From NCBI GenBank assembly GCA_005877695.1, contig VBOA01000010.1, forward strand, positions 123,284 through 187,283: a DNA stretch of 64,000 bases, written 5' to 3'. Positions 58,301-64,000 of this stretch are shown here, piece by piece. Every line of letters starts with the position of its first letter. Within the stretch, counting starts at the first letter, position 1. Position numbers and translations under genes: made by a program. This stretch comes from Gammaproteobacteria bacterium. Its GTDB lineage: Bacteria; Pseudomonadota; Gammaproteobacteria; Diplorickettsiales; Diplorickettsiaceae. Below the pieces are notes generated by a model. It did no database searches and was not told where the DNA came from. It saw only the letters and a program-made list of their open reading frames with translations.

Positions 58301-60190
58301 TCTATTCGATTGAAAGATGGAATTTATTGGTATAAAAAACTTGATATCCTTTTAGAAGATAAACTGACTCGACGGATAACAACGATGGATGGAGAAGCCT
58401 GGACATTAACGGGGCCCGTCTTAATTGTTAAGGAATATAAGAACATTATTAATCTCCTGCCTAGCGACATAACAGAGAATTCGGAAATTGTTCTATTAAG
58501 AAATAGTGGTAATTATAGTTTTTTTCGGAATGAATCCGATTTGATTTTAACCAATGTTCACACTGAGACATCATCGACACCGTGTACGATAATTGCGCAT
58601 GATTATTATCAAAATCCCGAGATGCAAAGAAAATTATTATCATCGAAACTCAGTTTTCTGGATGAAGATGATGAAGATAGCTTTCATCTTAAAGACCATC
58701 AGGCTTTGATCGATGAAGCTCAACATTTTTCTGATTTTGCTAAATTATTGGCGTCTAAAGACACTTTTAAACATAAGCAGGAATTAAGTATTCCAGTTTT
58801 ACTTAAACATTCCCAGGAATTACCCAAGATACGCCCTAAACGTCAAATTAATGGTGTTACTAACGATAGTTCTTTCCAGATCGCCTTAGGTATAAAAATA
58901 GGTATAGGCTTAGGGGGAGTGGTATCGGCTCTTCTTACTGTTCGTTTTCTTAATAAAGTACGGAATTCTCCTCTACAAAATATTCCTTTACAGACGATAG
59001 TGATGACTGGCTTAGCTTCACTAAAACCAGCTGATGCCCAAGAACAGAGTGCTTCAGTCGCAGAGACCCGACTGGATTTTTTCAATGGCTTTTCTATTGA
59101 GAATAATTGTTTAATGGCAGAAACATCCATGGGTTGGTTAGCGGTTTGTCATAATCAACACAATCTTTTTTATTTAAAAACCTACCAGAGTGTTTCTTCT
59201 TTTTATTTTGAAAGTTATCAAGCGAACAATACTTATTTCCAGTATGTGGATCATAAGATTTGGAAAAATGATCACCAGCTAAAAGCCAATGTTTTAGCGG
59301 AAGAAATCTATCCCTTGTTACCCAAGCATTGGCAAGAAGAATTTATGGAGCTGCGAACCCAAGATCAGGCATGGTCGAATTGGAAATATCATGCAGGCAT
59401 GACGGTCACGTCAATGGTGGGTGATGGATTGGTATTACACACGCCGGTGGGTAATGTCTTTAAGCAATTAGGTTTAGCTCCGGATTGGCAATCCCGAGAA
59501 GATCGTTATTTTCTCAGTCGTTGTGGATTAGCATTGGAGCAACCGTTATTTCATCGGTCGCTAACGCCGAGTTCACTATCGTTAGGTTTAATGAGTATGG
59601 AGTTGGCGTTATTACATCCAGCCAGCCATCGAGCCTATCGATATCTAAGCCGGCAGGGCGATGTGGCTAAAGCTAAATTTGCGTTGCGTTTGGTGGCCGA
59701 TATGCTGCAGTTAGGTGTGAATCAAATAAGCCATTTAGCGCATGTGTTAGATTATTGTTTCCCTACCAGTGATTTAGCAAAAAATATGAGTTTAGCTTTA
59801 CGAATAAGCCATTACTTTTATTTTTTAACGGGAGATTTAAGTTGTTGGTATTTAGGCTTGTCTTTATTCTTTTTACCGAAGATTCCGTTGTTATTAGATC
59901 ATATAGGAATTCCGGCTAGCCGCGTTGTGCAGAGAGTGTGCCAGCAATTAGCGAATGTTTTATTAGGTCAGACATTATTGCAAAGGCTTTCAGAAGATGA
60001 AGAACGCCAAGTACAAGCTGATCGCGAATTAAGTTGTGCCGATGCGCAGGTCACGCAAGCAAGGCAACGTTTAAGTGCTGTGGCCACTGCAGGTAGCCGG
60101 TTTTTTATGCCCATCGGTCAGCAGATTCCTGTTCTGCCAATGATGAATGTCAAGAAAAACGAATGGCACCGCCGTTTTTTAATTAAGTGA
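52322..60190 (+). CDS. Giant toxin/effector: Ulp1-like protease, NB-ARC NTPase, pore-like and RTX-like modules
   Basis: 2622 aa from ATG 52322 (AGGAG six bases upstream; a TTG at 52289 is unlikely). Modules: basic N-terminus; RYKR at 77-80; Ulp1/C48-like protease (about 95-265) with His170, Asp189, Gln221 and Cys226 (HNCGLWALENA); Ser-rich linker with KRPK at 316-319; glycine-rich hydrophobic segment about 369-402; STAND NTPase with P-loop GLGGIGKT 711-718, Walker B Asp793, TSR Arg821 and GLPLAL 868; helical repeats to about 1190; KKKR 1207-1210; hydrophobic segment about 1329-1420 resembling the TcdA/TcdB pore region; beta/RTX-like repeats about 1565-1960 (GSGNDTI, GGYDTEHADIFF); RPKR 2171-2174; hydrophobic stretch about 2184-2210; helical C-terminus. 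No signal peptide. Module calls are by eye; the furin-like sites suggest cleavage inside a eukaryotic host. Tandem with a paralog. Confidence 0.8.
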   Translation: MMRINSVSNIPPYSTEKKSSNKLNTQSSSQILNKIKNSSAKKIVKRKNLANFSKKFNDDLYRSKEFKKYLNNNINARYKRGLDNNLVAATYKGDYNYWLSQEDIADIGRLKYQGFQTHVNYDSHFEIIGSFTQFKKIVKRFKERACNKAATIPGTRGTVLTLIIHQSENHWVSLVIFRDLGHITAIYLDSKSQALPKEYQIFLSKNTIELVNLTKHFTQQQDAHNCGLWALENAGDINLMLHNHEDILWAVNQIERKRDKLYFETLRKELAQTLVDDLYWRNRHPNFYAEYTSSDQSTSVSDRSSRTSPEEEPALKRPKFEPIFTLNDRLTVFSEAFIANFGQRLAACHVIAREGRISIEALQTELITGITGSLLGIAFSECGAGNCMGVVPSLAASARAISGKLLIKKKSAQRITKCFDGLEKARLSIILTKAAYNIFSSYEYQFIHINDKSGIQVAMEKLADDAVDRIMNFLKQQKPNGLIMSNELLEKGLLQGPSQSFFDPNLKLLQLSVKGKTLINDQLETIDNEISIISSKLFENVGVIAFDTEMQVKKFYISKKYPQKYGNRRLFDWEKEINSDLKLGLRAKYSEVTQNSDYQYTLTPEMAQTEAEQIKVSIENKVLPADMPVLNIKQENKQSILFNLREPIAYFTGREESIRNLHDILSKNFNMAVISPSLMPSSVIKTDNGGSVHSHTLTATPQQDIPLSISGLGGIGKTQLALQYAKLYRDEYDNNILWINAEAIESLDTSFFKLANKIGLETKNRYAQDKEINEIADMVYQYFSDKKSLFIFDNAEDFRSIETYLPKSLLGNKPTILITSRFSHWKNVASVLTLNVFTDYEALSLFNKILKNNIDAYQIFTLNKMLQGLPLALNQAIAYIQFQRETDPEFSIDQYIELFKRKAELLLNYNLEYNNDPYLKTVFTTWLVTLDKIKMIPELGSVAIELLDHMIFLDPENISPSNFFALKDLHNIDGDYIFESFKEYTDRIRKGMFLLKSYSLLNSGVDGSYTLHRLVQQVHRITIEKDPIKFEKMVLNTQALFRYQNEDQKNDSHYLHFLLYMIEHENSSALLGDNCIENLFNKLANKEIKYWFYFLDLAYRKFTRKRYLEFLADSLAYCRKEGFTSLVTEMLNYFEDQYELANFNLEDIVDMFSRIEYSKEYEIRRFSTKPEKKIQQKEAIHLIAELKKKIFGTYHNYNSCLSSQNSKKKRNVCSDEEMQEWIENKEYESSKAHVEKVGRISHYINSGLITKDILSELIRGEWEEVAVNVEFILGSQILGKVSNLMLIQGSRYEGEAHLLEKELGLENPKIWSLLLSEEVTFIGKKLLLGKVLQVGASFVGSATDLLAIYNLRQAIEAYENGDKTVVPEIVGTSVISVTGATGLGLSVSAVLGYIERSTLRLINPYLAAFSALVWLGTSLYKTEAQIQALQKYVHLSAKEHYVEFMRNFLNYPPSSYLQAKSNNGQLVLYALDFLKNNTDFRWYIAPIFSANNIYYENSTVLLDHERPIELSVVTPDEPSEGHLACLPGVPEDNKSASHFAYLCNGAFGLEYLIHRTAEVALINLGSGNDTIFAIPDFPNYFLVQKGKKIYRGGDEGNIFRLESNATTGKLTGGRKSDALILEQFHSEKNTYLFIDSDGFLCDRVGPLEDFTPEPCSKNNAIELNKINQVYGREKQQDVIYLDPAMQFIDGYGGYDTEHADIFFITERAFPNPSLVLRNNTLVLFPINNCIQSVDYQIPATEIGKAEIRTNFSATVKHRFFFNTLLENILSMRVQNDTLTVSVFVEDDTDVSTFTITLYDPSFLSEGQPHFKNVTNFEKRSSYFFENMEIKLVNNEQLFAQEILENGKTLDEKIVRFAELASHLEKTMTIQLLNNETLVIGGRSHDYFSLDGSSVSHLNGNGGENVYLIIPPKKNVLFPLADITLYASPSTQSDLNEQIDTLNLCVVSDYVKKKCPYAVISFELLLEGSDLILNLISYLQSGKCTDVNEIWELASIRLKDGIYWYKKLDILLEDKLTRRITTMDGEAWTLTGPVLIVKEYKNIINLLPSDITENSEIVLLRNSGNYSFFRNESDLILTNVHTETSSTPCTIIAHDYYQNPEMQRKLLSSKLSFLDEDDEDSFHLKDHQALIDEAQHFSDFAKLLASKDTFKHKQELSIPVLLKHSQELPKIRPKRQINGVTNDSSFQIALGIKIGIGLGGVVSALLTVRFLNKVRNSPLQNIPLQTIVMTGLASLKPADAQEQSASVAETRLDFFNGFSIENNCLMAETSMGWLAVCHNQHNLFYLKTYQSVSSFYFESYQANNTYFQYVDHKIWKNDHQLKANVLAEEIYPLLPKHWQEEFMELRTQDQAWSNWKYHAGMTVTSMVGDGLVLHTPVGNVFKQLGLAPDWQSREDRYFLSRCGLALEQPLFHRSLTPSSLSLGLMSMELALLHPASHRAYRYLSRQGDVAKAKFALRLVADMLQLGVNQISHLAHVLDYCFPTSDLAKNMSLALRISHYFYFLTGDLSCWYLGLSLFFLPKIPLLLDHIGIPASRVVQRVCQQLANVLLGQTLLQRLSEDEERQVQADRELSCADAQVTQARQRLSAVATAGSRFFMPIGQQIPVLPMMNVKKNEWHRRFLIK

Positions 60191-60193
60191 ACG

Positions 60194-60243
60194 GGATGCA
60201 GGTTCTATTGATGCGTCGGTCAGCATCAACAAAATCTGCATCC
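60194..60243. repeat. Two-step hairpin between the giant paralogs
   Basis: Outer arms GGATGCAG (60194-60201) and CTGCATCC (60236-60243), inner arms TTGATGC (60208-60214) and GCATCAA (60223-60229), with six bases on each side between the arms and an 8-base loop. Both arms are perfect. No T-run follows, so it is more likely an mRNA processing or stability element, a weak terminator, or a palindromic repeat than a strong terminator. It lies three bases after the first gene's stop. Confidence 0.7.
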
Positions 60244-60305
60244 ACGAAGGTTTATTTTGCAACTTAAAATCTTTGATTATTAATTGTTTGTTAAGGAGAA
60301 TAATA

Positions 60306-63300
60306 ATGAAAAAAATACTTCAAATTCCAATTGTTGACGTCCAAAGTAATTCAGGAAAGATTTCAGATAATTTTGATTCTCATCAAACTGAAAAAAATCT
60401 CTATTTAACAGAAAAAAGTTTTAATTTACGCGTTAAACGTTCCAACGATGATAAAACATTGGTTGAAGCGACAGCAGAGGGTGATTACACCCATTGCTTA
60501 AGTGCAGAAGAAATCAAAGATATTGCGTACGCAAGCTATAAAAATTATAAAACGAAAAAGACTAAGAAAGTTCAATTTGAGGTAGTTGATTCTTTAGCGC
60601 AACTAAAAACAACCATCACCAAATTCTTAATAAAAACAAGAATACAGAATGAAAATAAAAGAACAGAAGCCAGTCTGACGTTAATTATTTATCAAGCTGA
60701 ATCTAAACATTTTACAAGTTTAGTTGTTTACTTTGATAGAGGCCTAGAGCAAGGTTTTTATGCAGACTCGCTTATGCAGCCAATTTCTTCTGAATTGCAA
60801 AGTTTTTTTGATAACCAAAAAGTTGAATTACTTTATTTAACGGATCATTTTACTCAACAACAAGATAGCTATAATTCGGGTATATGGGCACTTGAAAATG
60901 CGGCAGATATGAACAGGATGATAGATTTTCATCAGGAACTTGGTTGGGGTATAAGTCAATTAAATCAATTACGTAGTAAAGATTCCTTTCATGAAAAACG
61001 TATGGAATTTGCTGAAAAACTATTCTCAGATTCACATTGGCGGCGACATCATCCCACTATTCAGGTGAACTTTGAAAAGCAAAAAAAATTATTATCTCGC
61101 ATTCCATTGGAGATAAGCGCAGATAATGGTGAGTCTTCCGCAAAACGATTTAAAACACATAGAAATAATGTAAAAGATTTACTTGCCATTTTTACTGAAA
61201 ACTTTCTAACTGTTTTTAGTCAACAGTTAGCAGTTTTTCATCTTATGGCAAGAAATGAACATATCAATATGCAAACCTTGAAGTCTGAGTTGGTAACTGG
61301 CGCAACAGGAGCACTCGTAGGTGTAAGTCTTTCGGGAATAGTGTTGGGTAATATGGCAGGTGCTGTTCCTTCGATTGCGGCTTCTGCAAGAGCAATTACC
61401 AGTAAATTTTTAGTTAAAAAACAAACCTCCCAAAAAATCACTAAATATTTTTATGGGCTTGAGGAAGGGACACTCAGTGAGCTGTTATGCAAAGCGGCTG
61501 TTAATATTTTTTACAGTTTCGAATATCAATTTATGCATTTAATCGATAAAGCGGGCTATAAAGTGGCGATGGAAAAATTAGCGGATGATGCGGTGGATAG
61601 AGTCATTAACTATCTAAAGAATCATGAACCCGACAATATCGTTATATCAAATGAATTGATCGAAAAAGCCGTGTTGTTTGGTCCGTCAGATAAATTTTTT
61701 AAGCTAAATCCAAAGTCACTGCAGATTCAGGTAAAAGGCAAAGTATTTTTAAATGAAAAAAAAGAAATTATTTCTACAGAAAAATTATATAAAAAAATAG
61801 GTTTAATCACTTTTAATAGTTTTCATCAACCCAATAAATTATATGAATCTAAAGCTGCTCCCCAAAAATATGGTTATCGACGTTTATTCAATTGGGAAAA
61901 AGACGAGAATGGCGATCTTAAGCAAAGTTTGCAAGCAGAGTATACAGAAGTGCTTTTCGTTCAGCCAGAATATGAGTATGTTTTAAAACCAGAGATGCTT
62001 ACAACTGAAATCGCAGAGATCCTCGATCAGATTGAAAATCGATTTCCTCCTCAGATTTCTAACATTTCAACGCAAAAAAAAATAAGCAAACAACCTATTT
62101 ATTTCGATTTACGGGATCCTGTTGCTGATTTTACTGGAAGAGTCAAAATACTTAAGGACTTACATGAGACGTTACTTTCTGAAAGAAAAATAGCTGTCGT
62201 ATCTGCTTTATCTGCTTTGTCAATTGCGGAAAGTTCGGCATCGGCTGCATCGAGTCAGAGCAGCAGTGGTTCACAGTTGTCTATCAGTGGTTTAGGTGGC
62301 GTTGGTAAAACTCAATTGGCGCTACAATATGCTAAATTGTATGCGCAGGACTATGATCATAATGTATTATGGATCAATGCCGAAACCAAAGAAAACTTAT
62401 CCTTTTCTTTTACTAAATTAGCTCGGAAATTGCAGTTGGAGACGAAGGATCGTTATGGACAAGATAAAAATTTAGAGGAGATTGTCGAAGCAGTTTACGA
62501 ATATTTTTCGGGTCAAAAAAGTTTGTTTATTTTAGATAATGTGGAAGATTACCGAGAAATAGAAATTTATTTACCTAAATCGATGTTAGGGAATAAACCG
62601 ACTATTCTGATTACCTCGCGTTATAGTAATTGGAGTAATGTTGCCCCCGTTTTTTCATTGAATGTTTTTACTGAACAAGAAACACTTGAGTTTTTTAAAA
62701 AATCTTTAGATGAAGATTCCAGCGACGGAGACATCAAGCTATTGAATCGATTACTTGAGGGATTACCTTTGGCACTAAAGCAAGCAATTACTTATATTAA
62801 TTTCCAACGGTCAAATTTGCATTTTTCTGTTGAGGATTATATCAATTGTTATAAAGAAAAAGCGCGGATGCTATTAGATTTTAATTCTGCAGCCTATGGC
62901 AATGATCCCTATTTAAAGACCGTTTTTACCACTTTCATGGTGAGTCTGGATAAAATCAAAGTCCATCCTACCCAAGGCAATGATGCCGTCGATGTTTTAT
63001 ATATGATGGCTTATTTAGATCCAGAACATATTTCATCAAAATTTTTTTATATCATCAAAAAAATAAAAAGGTTTCCGATGAAAACCTTTTATATGTTAAG
63101 ACTTATGGATGATGAATTGAAAAACTCTTATATCAATAATTTAGTGTATTTATTAAAAAGCTATTCCCTAATTAATTCTGGAAGTAATTCTGGTGAATAT
63201 ACCATCCATCGAGTCATTCAACGAGTACTACGAATTAGTCTCGAGAGTGATAAACAAAAATTTCTAGAGATAATTGGGATAACCCAAGCTATTCTTAGAC

Positions 63301-64000
63301 TGAACGGTGAATACAAGGATTTAAATTATCTACATTTTTTACTTTATATGTCAGAACATAGGGACAAAGAGGAAGTAAAATCGATATTAGGTTATGATTC
63401 AATGGTTCCATTTTTTAATTCTATTGCTTTGATTGCTGAAACGAATATGAGTCATTGGCGTTATTTTCTTGAGTTAGCTTATCTCCAATATCCTAAGAAA
63501 AAATTTCTTGAATTTCTTAGCGATGCTTTAGCCTATTCTAGAAAAGAAGGTTTCTGCAATTTAGTTTCTGACATCCTGGGTTATTTAGGAGAGCAATTTG
63601 ATCAGAAAAGATTGACTCAAGATCATCTGCAATATGTCATGAACCAACTTTTGCGTTCAAAAGATGAATATAAACTGGCGAGGTTTTCAAATTTTCCTGA
63701 GAAAAGAAGCCGGCAAGAATATGCATACCAACTAATAGCTATGTTTAAAATAGAAAAACTTGGGCGTCTTTTCCCAGAGTTTTATGCATGTTCTCGAAGA
63801 AAAAGAAGCCTTTGTTTAACGCAAGAACAGCTTGAAGCCTTCAAACATGAAGCTATTCGATCGCACATGGAAAAAGTAAGTCTTATGACGCACTGGGTGA
63901 GTTCAGGATTAATGACTAAAAATATTTTATCTGCTATCATTCGAGGTGATTGGCAGGATGTCGCGGTTAATTTTGAACTCATTGCTAGTAGTGAAATTCT
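60306..64000 (+). CDS. Giant paralog with inactivated protease site (partial, runs off window)
   Basis: Open from ATG 60306 (AAGGAGAA upstream) to the window end, at least 1231 aa, collinear with the preceding protein. RVKR at 42-45; Ulp1-like fold with His135 and Asp154 kept but Ser191 in place of the catalytic Cys (YNSGIWALENA); basic AKRFK near 280; glycine-rich hydrophobic segment (ELVTGATGALVGVSLSG) about 330-365; Ser/Ala-rich linker; STAND NTPase with P-loop GLGGVGKT 662-669, SLFILDNVEDY and ILITSRYSNW; helical repeats; RRKR at 1164-1167 followed by the region matching residues 1211 onward of the first protein. The C-terminal pore and RTX modules would lie beyond the window. Probably a duplication; the Cys-to-Ser change suggests a binding rather than cleaving function for that domain. 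Confidence 0.82.
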   Translation, partial: MKKILQIPIVDVQSNSGKISDNFDSHQTEKNLYLTEKSFNLRVKRSNDDKTLVEATAEGDYTHCLSAEEIKDIAYASYKNYKTKKTKKVQFEVVDSLAQLKTTITKFLIKTRIQNENKRTEASLTLIIYQAESKHFTSLVVYFDRGLEQGFYADSLMQPISSELQSFFDNQKVELLYLTDHFTQQQDSYNSGIWALENAADMNRMIDFHQELGWGISQLNQLRSKDSFHEKRMEFAEKLFSDSHWRRHHPTIQVNFEKQKKLLSRIPLEISADNGESSAKRFKTHRNNVKDLLAIFTENFLTVFSQQLAVFHLMARNEHINMQTLKSELVTGATGALVGVSLSGIVLGNMAGAVPSIAASARAITSKFLVKKQTSQKITKYFYGLEEGTLSELLCKAAVNIFYSFEYQFMHLIDKAGYKVAMEKLADDAVDRVINYLKNHEPDNIVISNELIEKAVLFGPSDKFFKLNPKSLQIQVKGKVFLNEKKEIISTEKLYKKIGLITFNSFHQPNKLYESKAAPQKYGYRRLFNWEKDENGDLKQSLQAEYTEVLFVQPEYEYVLKPEMLTTEIAEILDQIENRFPPQISNISTQKKISKQPIYFDLRDPVADFTGRVKILKDLHETLLSERKIAVVSALSALSIAESSASAASSQSSSGSQLSISGLGGVGKTQLALQYAKLYAQDYDHNVLWINAETKENLSFSFTKLARKLQLETKDRYGQDKNLEEIVEAVYEYFSGQKSLFILDNVEDYREIEIYLPKSMLGNKPTILITSRYSNWSNVAPVFSLNVFTEQETLEFFKKSLDEDSSDGDIKLLNRLLEGLPLALKQAITYINFQRSNLHFSVEDYINCYKEKARMLLDFNSAAYGNDPYLKTVFTTFMVSLDKIKVHPTQGNDAVDVLYMMAYLDPEHISSKFFYIIKKIKRFPMKTFYMLRLMDDELKNSYINNLVYLLKSYSLINSGSNSGEYTIHRVIQRVLRISLESDKQKFLEIIGITQAILRLNGEYKDLNYLHFLLYMSEHRDKEEVKSILGYDSMVPFFNSIALIAETNMSHWRYFLELAYLQYPKKKFLEFLSDALAYSRKEGFCNLVSDILGYLGEQFDQKRLTQDHLQYVMNQLLRSKDEYKLARFSNFPEKRSRQEYAYQLIAMFKIEKLGRLFPEFYACSRRKRSLCLTQEQLEAFKHEAIRSHMEKVSLMTHWVSSGLMTKNILSAIIRGDWQDVAVNFELIASSEI

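Overview
The window looks like a chromosomal segment of an AT-rich, host-associated gammaproteobacterium. The gene orders hfq-hflX-hflK-hflC-purA, sdhE-ygfX, lptM-lysA-dapF and mraZ-rsmH-ftsL-ftsI are gammaproteobacterial. The base composition, the surface-polysaccharide genes and the giant multidomain toxins suggest a member of the Legionellales close to Coxiella, Rickettsiella or Diplorickettsia. That placement is inference; no 16S gene is present.

Region 1 (about 354-27592) is a large O-antigen/surface polysaccharide locus. It holds: a C-methyltransferase with an oxidoreductase and a GtrB-like glycosyltransferase; a frameshifted manC (GDP-mannose supply); the full dTDP-L-rhamnose set rfbA, rfbB, rfbC and rfbD, split over two strands around two tandem RhlC-like rhamnosyltransferases; two large GT-C-like membrane proteins; and several other glycosyl- and methyltransferases. 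From 17331 to 27592 runs one tightly packed operon: rfbF, rfbG, a RfbH/ColD-like dehydrase, GtrA, an SDR, FkbM, GtrB-like GT2, acylating acetaldehyde dehydrogenase, 4-hydroxy-2-oxovalerate aldolase and a ThDP enzyme. Together these could make a CDP-linked 3,6-dideoxy sugar with a branched acyl side chain.

Region 2 (27600-51799) is housekeeping: the hfq-to-purA operon, polA, guaC, ccmE, sdhE-ygfX, erpA, anmK, the RNase P RNA gene, the start of the dcw cluster (mraZ-rsmH-ftsL-ftsI, with promoter and MraZ boxes), an inverse-autotransporter-like protein, epmB, fumC and the lptM-lysA-dapF operon. The 47-aa lipoprotein gene lptM is easily missed. The RNase P RNA carries a large extra palindromic segment in its P12 region. 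An inverted, diverged copy of that segment lies about 3.4 kb away, beside ccmE.

Region 3 (51800-64000) is accessory. After a very AT-rich leader come two tandem giant paralogous genes, the second running off the window. Each encodes an N-terminal Ulp1/C48-like cysteine-protease fold, a hydrophobic segment, and a NB-ARC-like STAND NTPase with helical repeats. The first continues into a TcdA/TcdB-like hydrophobic translocation segment, RTX-like beta repeats and a C-terminal module. Furin-like R-x-K-R sites fall at the module borders, at matching places in both proteins. The second paralog has Ser in place of the catalytic Cys. This pair is the best candidate for an undescribed system: a host-protease-segmented polyprotein toxin/effector with an active and a dead protease version.
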